64,000 nt of DNA from Chryseobacterium jejuense (GTDB taxonomy: Bacteria; Bacteroidota; Bacteroidia; Flavobacteriales; Weeksellaceae), in contig NZ_FNEG01000002.1 of NCBI RefSeq assembly GCF_900100075.1, positions 1 through 64,000 on the forward strand, given 5' to 3'. Below the pieces are notes generated by a model. That model saw nothing but the letters and a program-made list of their open reading frames with translations, was not told where the DNA came from and searched no databases. The position numbers and the translations under genes were made by a program. This document shows, piece after piece, positions 55,116 through 64,000 of this stretch (positions are counted from its first letter, which is position 1; the number at the start of each line of letters is the position of its first letter).

Positions 55116-55274
55116 ATGAACAAGAAAAATCCTGTGCTGAAAAATGCACAAAAATTAGGAAGAGAGCAACAAAAATCGGTAATCGGTGGAATAAACAGAG
55201 AAAGATACTGCTGCGAGTGGAATGAAGATGGCAGCTGCAGAATCTGGACATGTGGTAACTGCGTTTGCCCATAA
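55116..55274 (+). CDS. GG-leader Cys-rich peptide 3 (52 aa)
   Basis: 52 residues: leader MNKKNPVLKNAQKLGREQQK plus SVIGG, then a core with RYCCEW, Cys at 41, 46, 49 and 51 (CGNCVCP). Same Cys spacing as peptide 2. The conserved CCEW opening, aromatic residue before the fourth Cys and CxCP ending are shared by all three. No modification enzyme or transporter adjoins; the receptor gene at 55311-57485 ends convergently 36 bases away. Confidence 0.78.
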   Translation: MNKKNPVLKNAQKLGREQQKSVIGGINRERYCCEWNEDGSCRIWTCGNCVCP

Positions 55275-55281
55275 GAATATT

Positions 55282-55310
55282 AAACCTGCTTTTAAAAAGC
55301 AGGTTTTCTT
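55282..55310. terminator. Bidirectional terminator between peptide 3 and the receptor gene
   Basis: AAACCTGCTTT (55282-55292) pairs with AAAGCAGGTTT (55296-55306), then TCTTTT on the plus strand. It ends one base before the receptor stop on the minus strand and could terminate both transcripts, better on the plus strand. Confidence 0.8.
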
Positions 55311-57485
55311 TTATCTGGCTCTGTTTTCTTCTTCTGTTTTCTGCATTTCTTTTACTTGATATTTCGAACTTCCAAAATTATAGCTTAATGCAAGAACCAG
55401 ACGGCTGCTGTCCCACCAATGGGTAAATCGGTTATTCATAATCTGTTTATGGCGGAATTCTAAATGCTGATCGTAGGAATCAAAGATATTATTATAGCCT
55501 ATTTTTGTATTGAGCTTATTATCAAACCATGATTTCTGAACAGACACATCTACTGTATACCTCGGTTTTATGATGTAAAGGCTATTTCCTGTTCTGGATT
55601 CATAATTGGCAAAAACATTCATCGTAACTCCTTTTGGCAACGAAAATGAGTGGTTCATTCTTACTTCGTAATTATAAATGTTAAGAGCGAAAACCTCATC
55701 CAGATAAGGTCTTAATTCATAGTTATAATATCCTGTGATCTGGGTCGTCATATTCCACCATTTTGTCATTTTCACAGGAAAACTCGTTTCAAGAATGGCA
55801 AAATTCCTGTAGGGAAGATTGGTTCCAAGGTATTCTAATACATTCGTCTCCGGATTGTACAGCGGATAACGAGTCATTACATCTTTTTCTTTTCCAACCG
55901 TCAAGCTCATCACCCAGCTTTTATAACGATAAGCTGCTTTAATCTGACTGGTAAAGGAAGGTTGCAGATAAGGATTTCCTATCCAGTAATTCAAAGGACT
56001 GAAATAAAACCGAAAGGGATTAAGTTGAGAGAAAACGGGTCTTGTTATTTTCCTGCTGTAAGAAAGGGAAAACTCACTGGATTTATTAAAAGTATAATTG
56101 AGACTTAAAGAAGGTAACCATTCAAGATAATTTCTCGAAACAACAGAGTTCACAGTAATGGCATCTGAAATACTTCGCGTGTTTTCAACCCTTAATCCCG
56201 CATTGATCTGAAACTTTTCAAACTTTTGTCTGTATGCCAGATAACCTGCTATTATATTTTCTTTGTAAGTGAAAACATTGCTTCTTGTAGGATCAAAAAT
56301 AAACTGATTGTTTACAGATAAAGTATCATATCTGATATTATTATTAGTAACCGAATTACTGTACTTAAAGCCTGCTTCTATATCTGCATTTCCTATTTTC
56401 TGAGAAGCATCTATCTGCCCTGCATAAATATCAATCTTATTAAACATATCAGATTTCCAGTAGGACAATACTTCAGAAGAAGATTTATCTTTATTGATAA
56501 AATGATCCTGCTGCATGTTTTTCACAGAGAGATAGTTTCCCAAAATATTAAGCTTAAATCCTTTATTCAGAAAGGAATAATCAGCTGTTACTCCATAATT
56601 ATCCTGATTGTAATGTATTGGGTTTTCACTGATTGTATTAAAGATTGTTTGAGATTCATTCTTAGCAACAGCATAGAGAGATCCGTTTCGGAGGCGGTCA
56701 TTCGTCCTGAAATTACCTCTTAGATTGAAGCCCAGCCTGTTTTTATCATTTAATTTAAAATCGGCTCCTGCCTGAATGCTATAAACTTTCCCCTGATCTT
56801 CCTGATAAGTATGAGTTCTCATGATATTGGTATTGGCCAAATGCTGCAAAGCATTATATCGATACGTTGAAATCCCATCATTAAGTCCTGCCTGAACATT
56901 GTAAGTTGCTTTTCCTGTATTGTAAGAAATATTGAATGTATTTTCCCTGTAGCTGAATTTATTGGCATATATATTTCCATTGTAACTGCCTTTCAAACCT
57001 AGATTTACATTCTTTTTTAATCTTATTTCAATAATCCCTTTAAATTCTGCATCATATTTTGAAGAAGGATTGGTATTCACTTCTATAGATTCTACCATTT
57101 CTGGGGATAACGATCTTAAATAGGCCTGCAACTCCTGATTACTCATAACCATTTGTTTTCCGTCAATGAAAATAGCCGGAGTAGTTCTTCCACCAATAAA
57201 AATTCCGTCTTCCTGATCCACAGAAACACCTGGAGTTTTTCTCAGAACATCGAGAAGATGGGTTGAAGTTTTAAAATCTTTATTTCCGGAAACGGCCATT
57301 ACCAAGTTTCCATCATTGAGCTTTATTTTTCGTGAAGCAGACTGAAGAACTACTTCAGAAATAGATGTTGTAGGCGTTTTAATCTCTGCAAGTGAATCTG
57401 CCTCTTTCCTTTTTGCAATATCCTGAGCTTTTCCCAAGAAAGATAAGAATAGCAGCAATAACAAGAGCCATAATTTGACAATCAT
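55311..57485 (-). CDS. Outer-membrane receptor with plug and beta-barrel
   Basis: A 724-residue protein with a signal peptide (LLLLLFLSFLGKAQ), plug motifs LLDVLRKTPGVSVDQEDGIFIGG, PAIFIDGKQM and MVESIEVNTNPS, and a barrel ending LALSYNFGSSK. It belongs to the same broad OMP_b-brl_3 family as the pair at 38057-42638 but is more distant. An AraC-type regulator gene lies upstream in the same direction (79 bases). The three peptide genes converge on its 3' end. Ligand unknown. Confidence 0.86.
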   Translation of the reverse strand: MIVKLWLLLLLLFLSFLGKAQDIAKRKEADSLAEIKTPTTSISEVVLQSASRKIKLNDGNLVMAVSGNKDFKTSTHLLDVLRKTPGVSVDQEDGIFIGGRTTPAIFIDGKQMVMSNQELQAYLRSLSPEMVESIEVNTNPSSKYDAEFKGIIEIRLKKNVNLGLKGSYNGNIYANKFSYRENTFNISYNTGKATYNVQAGLNDGISTYRYNALQHLANTNIMRTHTYQEDQGKVYSIQAGADFKLNDKNRLGFNLRGNFRTNDRLRNGSLYAVAKNESQTIFNTISENPIHYNQDNYGVTADYSFLNKGFKLNILGNYLSVKNMQQDHFINKDKSSSEVLSYWKSDMFNKIDIYAGQIDASQKIGNADIEAGFKYSNSVTNNNIRYDTLSVNNQFIFDPTRSNVFTYKENIIAGYLAYRQKFEKFQINAGLRVENTRSISDAITVNSVVSRNYLEWLPSLSLNYTFNKSSEFSLSYSRKITRPVFSQLNPFRFYFSPLNYWIGNPYLQPSFTSQIKAAYRYKSWVMSLTVGKEKDVMTRYPLYNPETNVLEYLGTNLPYRNFAILETSFPVKMTKWWNMTTQITGYYNYELRPYLDEVFALNIYNYEVRMNHSFSLPKGVTMNVFANYESRTGNSLYIIKPRYTVDVSVQKSWFDNKLNTKIGYNNIFDSYDQHLEFRHKQIMNNRFTHWWDSSRLVLALSYNFGSSKYQVKEMQKTEEENRAR

Positions 57486-57564
57486 AATTTTTAATTTTAT
57501 GAAGTCAAAAGTATTGGCTTATCCTAAAAATAAGGTTTTGAAATATAAATTCCGCAGTACGAAA

Positions 57565-58629
57565 TTATAAATTTGAACTCTGAAACCTTGGCTCAGTAAG
57601 GATTTGTGACTGCTTGTATAAAAGTGGTGTTGTATTTTTTATTTTTTTGAATGTTGAAAAGAAAGTGGATTTAGAATTAAATCCTACTTCATAACCAATC
57701 TCTTCAATTTTCAAATAGGAACCATTTTCTATTTTTTCACAGGCTTCATTAATCCTGTACTCATTGATGTAAATGGAAAAACTTTTTCCTAAATTATCAT
57801 TCAACAGTTGGGAAAGCTGATGAGCAGACATATTCATTCGGGAAGCAAGATCACTTAATTTAAGATTGGCATTTTTATAGAGTTCTTCAGTCTCCATGAG
57901 TCTTTCTAATCTGGAAACAAAATTATCTGCCTGCTCTTCTGAAATCTTTTTATTAGAATACCTGTTATTGGTTTCTTTTACAGCAACCTGATGATATTTT
58001 TTATTGAATAAAATTAAAAAGTTAGCATACAGAACGAACGAAAAAACCAAACTTCCTCCCGCACAGTAGACCTGTATCCAACCTGTAGAAATCAGCTGAT
58101 AGGTCAAAAATATAATAACATTACTCAACAGAACCGGAAGAACAAATTTATTGTGACTTACAATCTTCTGTTTTGAAAAAATATAGTATTGATACACCGT
58201 AATAAATACAAATACCGACCAAGCAGTATAGATAAAAGTTCCAAAATAATTTTCCCAGGTAACCGGAAAAAATAAATATAGTAATCCGACAGCTCCCAAA
58301 ATAAGCGTCAGGATTCCGAATACTTTCCTACAATTCCTCACATCAAATTGGTTCTGTTGAAAGGAAGATCTTATGTAATAATATAAAGCTGGTCCTGTAA
58401 AAAACAATGCTGATAACCCCAAATGTGGAATAATCCTTGGCAGGTCAGGATAGAAATACATACATACTGAAATCCCAACTCTTGTACTTAACATCAATAA
58501 AAGAAGTCCTAAGAAAAAATCCGGCAAGTATTTCAGCTTTTTGATAAACAACAGGTAAATCCCCAGCAAGAGCCCATTGAAAGCTCCTACAGCACTAAAG
58601 AAAAATAACAGCTGTTGTCCAAAGGTCAT
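57565..58629 (-). CDS. Membrane-anchored AraC-family regulator
   Basis: A 354-residue protein: seven or so membrane segments in the first 215 residues, then an AraC-type DNA-binding domain with two helix-turn-helix units (LSDLASRMNMSAHQLSQLLND near 265-285 and IEEIGYEVGFNSKSTFFSTFKK near 310-332). Such hybrid sensors are common in Bacteroidota. Position directly upstream of the receptor gene suggests it controls that gene; a membrane signal such as an extracellular peptide is a speculation. Confidence 0.88.
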   Translation of the reverse strand: MTFGQQLLFFFSAVGAFNGLLLGIYLLFIKKLKYLPDFFLGLLLLMLSTRVGISVCMYFYPDLPRIIPHLGLSALFFTGPALYYYIRSSFQQNQFDVRNCRKVFGILTLILGAVGLLYLFFPVTWENYFGTFIYTAWSVFVFITVYQYYIFSKQKIVSHNKFVLPVLLSNVIIFLTYQLISTGWIQVYCAGGSLVFSFVLYANFLILFNKKYHQVAVKETNNRYSNKKISEEQADNFVSRLERLMETEELYKNANLKLSDLASRMNMSAHQLSQLLNDNLGKSFSIYINEYRINEACEKIENGSYLKIEEIGYEVGFNSKSTFFSTFKKIKNTTPLLYKQSQILTEPRFQSSNL

Positions 58630-58785
58630 GATTTACTAATTTTTATTTTTTTATATTCTGCAAGAGTAAATTTAATCATTTATTGAATTCGATTTCAACA
58701 AGATAAATATTTTTTTATTGTTATTTTAAATTTTGGTTAAAACCACCCCTATTGAATAGCAAATATATTTTTTTCAATCAGAAAA

Positions 58786-58814
58786 CAAAAAAACCCAAAG
58801 CAAGCTTTGGGTTT
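58786..58814 (-). terminator. Terminator of gltA
   Basis: AACCCAAAGC (58792-58801), AA loop, GCTTTGGGTT (58804-58813); on the minus strand a T-run follows. It starts 21 bases past the gltA stop. Confidence 0.88.
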
Positions 58815-58834
58815 TGATATGATAGAAGCAAATA

Positions 58835-60121
58835 TTATCTGCTTGCGATATCGATGTAGTTTCTTTCCTGAGCACCTTGGTAAACCTGTCTTGGTCTTCC
58901 GATTGGGTCTCCTTTCAATCTCATTTCTTTCCACTGAGAAATCCATCCTGGAAGTCTTCCTAATGCAAACATTACTGTAAACATTTCTGTAGGAATTCCT
59001 AACGCTCTGTAGATGATACCTGAATAGAAGTCTACGTTTGGATATAGTTTTCTTTCAATGAAGTATTCATCTTCAAGAGCTACTCTTTCTAACTGCATTG
59101 CAATGTCAAGAGCTTTATCCTGGATTCCTAATGATGTAAGGATATCATCAGCAGCTTTCTTGATAATTTTCGCTCTTGGGTCGAAGTTTTTGTAAACTCT
59201 GTGTCCAAATCCCATTAGACGGAAGCTATCATTTTTATCTTTCGCTTTAGCAACATATTTAGATACGTCACCACCATCTTTTTCGATAAGCTCAAGCATT
59301 TCGATTACAGCCTGGTTTGCACCACCATGAAGTGGTCCCCAAAGTGCAGATACTCCAGCAGAGATAGAAGCGAAAAGACCTGTGTGAGCAGAACCTACCA
59401 TTCTTACTGTAGAAGTAGAACAGTTTTGCTCGTGGTCAGCATGAAGGATTAATAATTTATCTAAAGCATTTACAACTACCGGATCCATTTCGAAATCAGC
59501 ATTTGGTAATCTGAATGCCATTTTATAGAAGTTTTCTACGTAGCTTAGGTTGTTATCTCCGTGGTTTAATGGTAAACCTTGAGTTTTTCTGTACGTCCAA
59601 GCACAAAGGTGAGAGAACTTAGCGATCATAAGCTCAGCAGCGTGATCCATTTCTTCTTTAGAGTTTACATTAACTGCCTTCGGGTTGAAAGCTGTTAAAG
59701 CAGAAGTCATAGAAGATAAAACTCCCATAGGGTGAGCAGAACGAGGAAAAACATCAATGATTTTTTTCATTTCGTCTGCGATGAAGTTATATTTTTTAAT
59801 GTTGTTGTCGAAAGAAGTAAATTGATCCTGAGTAGGTAATTCTCCATGTAATAAAAGATACATTACTTCTGTGAAGTTAGATTTTTCAGCAATTTGCTCA
59901 ATTGGATAACCTCTGTAGAATAATTCTCCTTTATCTCCGTCTAAGTAAGTGATGTCGCTAATAGTAGCTCCTGTATTTTTGTAACCTAAATCCAGAGTGA
60001 TTAAACCTGTCTGGTCTCTTAATTTCGAAATATCAATCCCTCTGTCTCCGATAGTACTATCCACGATTGGATATTCATAAGAATTACCGTCGTAATTCAA
60101 TATTACTTTGTTGTCTGACAT
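58835..60121 (-). CDS. gltA: Citrate synthase
   Basis: Condenses acetyl-CoA and oxaloacetate at the head of the TCA cycle. 428 residues with the usual bacterial type: HADHEQNCSTSTVRMVGS near 245 (catalytic His), GPLHGGANQAV near 270 and MGFGHRVYKNFDPRA near 315 (second catalytic His), and the Asp in VDFYSGIIY near 370. ATG at 60121 with a promoter (60139-60170). Confidence 0.97.
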   Translation of the reverse strand: MSDNKVILNYDGNSYEYPIVDSTIGDRGIDISKLRDQTGLITLDLGYKNTGATISDITYLDGDKGELFYRGYPIEQIAEKSNFTEVMYLLLHGELPTQDQFTSFDNNIKKYNFIADEMKKIIDVFPRSAHPMGVLSSMTSALTAFNPKAVNVNSKEEMDHAAELMIAKFSHLCAWTYRKTQGLPLNHGDNNLSYVENFYKMAFRLPNADFEMDPVVVNALDKLLILHADHEQNCSTSTVRMVGSAHTGLFASISAGVSALWGPLHGGANQAVIEMLELIEKDGGDVSKYVAKAKDKNDSFRLMGFGHRVYKNFDPRAKIIKKAADDILTSLGIQDKALDIAMQLERVALEDEYFIERKLYPNVDFYSGIIYRALGIPTEMFTVMFALGRLPGWISQWKEMRLKGDPIGRPRQVYQGAQERNYIDIASR

Positions 60122-60138
60122 TATTTATTTATTTTTTT

Positions 60139-60170
60139 TAAATATACCACTTTCCATAAAATACGGCAAA
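60139..60170 (-). promoter_or_regulatory. Promoter of gltA
   Basis: On the minus strand TTTG (60167-60170), 20 bases, TATATTTA (60139-60146), one base from consensus. The -33 overlaps the CGGCAA/TTGCCG hairpin (about 60164-60191) that follows eno and may be its weak terminator. Confidence 0.55.
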
Positions 60171-60205
60171 CAAAAATTATCGCTTGCCGTTATTTATAAA
60201 TTCAA

Positions 60206-61501
<1,296 letters not shown>

Positions 61502-61520
61502 TTATTTTTTTTAGTTTAGA

Positions 61521-61528
61521 CAAATTTA
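61521..61528 (-). promoter_or_regulatory. Putative -7 element of eno
   Basis: Minus-strand TAAATTTG fits TAnnTTTG exactly, 23 bases before the eno ATG. No TTTG at the -33 distance. Confidence 0.42.
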
Positions 61529-61665
61529 ATCAAAATTTAACTTTTAGGGGTATTTCGGTGGATCTTTTTGAAATAAATCGAAGTTAAATTTTAGTTAATT
61601 TATATTATGATAAACCGAGGAATTACATTGTCTTAAATCAGAAAATTAATGAGTACGATTTTCAC

Positions 61666-61703
61666 TAAAAAAACTCTCCAGATCTTATCATACTGGAGAG
61701 TCA
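61666..61703 (-). terminator. Terminator of the lipoprotein gene
   Basis: ACTCTCCAG (61673-61681) pairs with CTGGAGAGT (61693-61701); on the minus strand a T-run (61667-61673) follows, 38 bases past the stop of the gene at 61739. Confidence 0.88.
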
Positions 61704-61738
61704 TTTGTGTTTTACCTTTTCAAATAATCTAAAGAATA

Positions 61739-63337
61739 TCAATAAAGAATTCTCGCCCAAATATAAGTTTCATTATTCCCTCCTGGAATACGTGTTATTT
61801 CCTGTATGGTGAATGTTTTATTTTCTTTTAAAACATCTATAATTATCCCTTTCATCCAATCATCTTCTTTTTTTTCAGGGTGATTATCTCTAATATTTGC
61901 ATCTGTATTTACTGAATATTTGCTCTGCATATTTAAATCATACTTATCATTAACTTTTAATTCATTAATAATAGATTCCTGAACAAGAGAATTTCTATCA
62001 ACGGTACATATATAAAGCCATTTTTCATTCTTAATATTTTTGATCTCTGTTTTATCTGTATATTTATTTTCTAGCTCTTCACTGATCTTTTTTAAGTTAA
62101 TCTGCTTACCATTTACAGGAACAGTATTTAATTTTTGTTTTACTTTATCACAGTCTTCACCATTACAGTCTGAAACTATTTCTTTTGCTTTTAAAAGTTT
62201 ATTAAGGCTCAACTGATATATTGCTGCTCCTATAATATCCTTTTCATTAGGCTTTGTATCATTTACTGGTTTTTTAAAAATATTTGTAGCCACACTATCG
62301 AGCCTTATAAGACTATTTACAGAAGAATTATCTTGTATAAATTTGGAATAATTAACCAATCTTTCTTTATTATTACGAATACGAGTGACTTCCAAATTAT
62401 ATAACTCTTTAGAAGCATCTTTCAAATTCTTTATCACTTCTCTTTTCCATTCTTCTTCCTCATCAAGTTTTGCATTTTCAATACTCTTCTTCAACAAATC
62501 TATTTTTTCAATATTTGCATACACTGAAGATTCCAAGTTACTTCTATATTTATCTAAGACAGGGATGATTTGTGGAGCAAATGTAATTTCACCTTCAGCA
62601 TCTCCATCTTTCATTGTCTTGATAAAAGTTAATACAGCCTTAAAATCAGCGAATGTAGAAATATCAAAATTATTATTTTCAGGAAGTGGAACCCTCGACT
62701 GAAGTCCGGTAATTCCAATCGTTTTAATAGAAATATCTACTTTCTTTTTATTACTTTCAACATCCATTGCCAATTGCGCCAATGATCCAATCCCATTTCC
62801 TTTAAATATAATATTGGAATCATGAATCGTAAATTCAGCACGAATTCCCACTGCATAACGTATCGTAGGAAGTTTATAGCACATAATATCTTTATACTGA
62901 AGATAATCTATGACTAAATAGCTTAATTTTTTAGATGCAGAAACGTTTGCGATTCCAAAAGCATTCAAAGCAGCTCTATTATTGCTGGTAAAAAAATATT
63001 GCTTGAACTGAAAACCAGCATCTAAATCTTTTAGTTTACTAGGTTCTATGAAAATACAGTTAATAAATCCTTTTTTCAATAATTCTTCTTTTGCTGACAC
63101 TCCATTTTCAAGTATTTTCCCCATTAAAGAAATAGCATTGTTTTGATCTCTAGTACTCAGTCCAAAAAGAATATTTTTCACCGCATCATACTCATTAACT
63201 GCCTGTGAGTAATAATAATCGTCAGCATAGATTACATCATTTTCCATAACAGCTTTATTTTTTGTAAAGCTGTTATCGTAAGCGCTACAAGAATTTAATA
63301 ATATTATTAAAATCAGAAGAAAAATTTGAGTTTTCAT
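61739..63337 (-). CDS. Large lipoprotein of unknown function
   Basis: About 532 residues from the ATG at 63337, which opens a lipoprotein signal with lipobox LLNSC. A longer frame starts at a TTG at 63388 and is rejected. The mature part has a central Glu/Lys-rich helical, coiled-coil-like stretch (about 275-335) and no family I recognise. Late residues include a Cys pair (CNGEDC). Probably anchored in the inner leaflet of the outer membrane or the periplasmic face. It lies downstream of the histidine kinase gene across 124 bases that hold a terminator. Confidence 0.75.
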   Translation of the reverse strand: MKTQIFLLILIILLNSCSAYDNSFTKNKAVMENDVIYADDYYYSQAVNEYDAVKNILFGLSTRDQNNAISLMGKILENGVSAKEELLKKGFINCIFIEPSKLKDLDAGFQFKQYFFTSNNRAALNAFGIANVSASKKLSYLVIDYLQYKDIMCYKLPTIRYAVGIRAEFTIHDSNIIFKGNGIGSLAQLAMDVESNKKKVDISIKTIGITGLQSRVPLPENNNFDISTFADFKAVLTFIKTMKDGDAEGEITFAPQIIPVLDKYRSNLESSVYANIEKIDLLKKSIENAKLDEEEEWKREVIKNLKDASKELYNLEVTRIRNNKERLVNYSKFIQDNSSVNSLIRLDSVATNIFKKPVNDTKPNEKDIIGAAIYQLSLNKLLKAKEIVSDCNGEDCDKVKQKLNTVPVNGKQINLKKISEELENKYTDKTEIKNIKNEKWLYICTVDRNSLVQESIINELKVNDKYDLNMQSKYSVNTDANIRDNHPEKKEDDWMKGIIIDVLKENKTFTIQEITRIPGGNNETYIWARILY

Positions 63338-63410
63338 GGCTATTGGTTTTATTAACTCAAAGTTCCTTCTAAAAAATACATCTGTCAATTACACAAAAGG
63401 GTGATTGTAA

Positions 63411-63439
63411 AAACAAAAAGCATCATTAGAAATGGTGCT
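63411..63439 (-). terminator. Terminator of the sensor kinase gene
   Basis: AGCATCATT (63419-63427) pairs with AATGGTGCT (63431-63439, one G-U); on the minus strand TTTTTGTTT follows. It starts 22 bases past the stop of the gene ending at 63462. Confidence 0.75.
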
Positions 63440-63461
63440 ATTCATAAAAAGTCAGAGAAAA

Positions 63462-64000
63462 CTATAATTTTACTTCAAAGGTCAGGCTGGTTCCTGAGTT
63501 TGTAGAAAGGATATTACACTCCCCTTCTACTTCATTCATTCTTCTTTTCATATTTCGAAGTCCGTTTCCTTGTGATTGATTATCAGGAATACCTATCCCG
63601 TTATCTTGAATAGTTATTAAGAGCTTATTTTCGTTTTGGGAGAATGAAAGTTTTAAAGCATTTGCCTGACTGTGTTTGTATACATTATTAACCGCTTCTT
63701 TTAAGCATAAAAAAAGGTTACGTCTCAGCTCAGTAGAAATTGGAGTATCAGAAATAATACCTTCACATTCTGAATGAAGGATCACTTTTGTTTTCTTTAA
63801 AAAGTTTCCAGTGTATAATATAGCATAATCAACAAAGCTTCCCAATGTATCATTTCCCGAATTTAGGCTCCAAAGCATTTCTCGCATAGAAGTATTCATT
63901 TCTTCAGACGTTTTAAGAAGTTCATCTATATCGCACTGTAAATCGTCATCAGTAGCTTTTTGTTTCAGGAATTCTGCCTGAAGTTTAAGAGCTGAAATAC
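63462..64000 (-). CDS. Sensor histidine kinase, C-terminal part (5' end outside the window)
   Basis: The reading frame stays open to the right edge, so the annotated ATG at 63899 is internal. The visible 179 residues include the helix before the ATPase (LKLQAEFLK..., MREMLWSLNSG) and the HATPase_c fold: N box KEAVNNVYKHSQA, G1 DNGIGIP and G2 GNGLRNMKRR. This arrangement is that of HisKA_3-type (NarX/LytS-like) kinases. Sensor domain and partner regulator lie outside. Confidence 0.88.
   Translation of the reverse strand, partial: ISALKLQAEFLKQKATDDDLQCDIDELLKTSEEMNTSMREMLWSLNSGNDTLGSFVDYAILYTGNFLKKTKVILHSECEGIISDTPISTELRRNLFLCLKEAVNNVYKHSQANALKLSFSQNENKLLITIQDNGIGIPDNQSQGNGLRNMKRRMNEVEGECNILSTNSGTSLTFEVKL

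Overview
The window is AT-rich chromosomal DNA from a member of the Bacteroidota, almost certainly a flavobacterium of the Chryseobacterium type (Weeksellaceae). Reasons: consensus promoters are of the Bacteroidota form (TTTG, about 19 bases, TAnnTTTG), Shine-Dalgarno sequences are weak, there are several TonB-plug/beta-barrel receptors and an OmpA protein with thrombospondin type 3 repeats, and methionine synthase is split into two genes. No rRNA or tRNA gene, transposase, prophage or CRISPR array was seen. Naming the genus is an inference from overall appearance.

Layout. 1-1349: no gene; two leftward consensus promoters at the edge (firing out of the window, perhaps into an rRNA operon), palindromic repeats and two heptanucleotide arrays. 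1350-5380: cysS, a DinB-like gene, folE, a GNAT-like gene. 5659-16118: a leftward methionine regulon behind a promoter and a SAM-I riboswitch: metX, an ACT-homoserine dehydrogenase lacking the kinase half, metZ, metH homocysteine domain, a fatty acid desaturase, metH cobalamin part, a small secreted protein and metF. 16272-19515: a GH63-like glucosidase and an OsmC protein. 19539-27094: a MoxR/DUF58/DUF4350/DUF4129/SpoIIM/RDD cluster with a four-helix-bundle gene set into it. 27217-37815: acetyltransferase, glycosyltransferase, metallophosphoesterase, YebC, OmpA, SmpB, a YbiT-type ABC-F, M48 protease, RecJ, NadD and a DUF3817 protein. 38057-45380: two paralogous outer-membrane receptors, a lipoprotein esterase and a GH43-like enzyme.

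45540-54142: a short GG-leader peptide gene beside a decayed duplicate of its neighbour's 3' end, then a leftward polyamine cluster (amidino-hydrolase pair, speD, DUF4178, small membrane protein, DUF350, membrane-fused speE, FAD oxidoreductase, multi-pass membrane protein). 54435-55274: three tandem short genes, too small for ordinary gene callers, encoding 52-54 residue peptides with a nearly identical GG leader and a six-cysteine core. They sit beside a receptor gene and an AraC-type membrane regulator. This peptide family is the best candidate for a poorly described system here. 58835-64000: gltA, eno, a large lipoprotein of unknown function and the 3' part of a sensor histidine kinase cut by the window edge.

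How the genes connect: SAM is the common thread. The riboswitch-led operon makes methionine (and supplies reduced folate through MetF), while SpeD and SpeE consume SAM for spermidine, next to two arginine/citrulline-family hydrolases. Several start codons were moved from the longest possible ORF to the first sensible ATG; metX and speD have no such ATG and appear to start at TTG.
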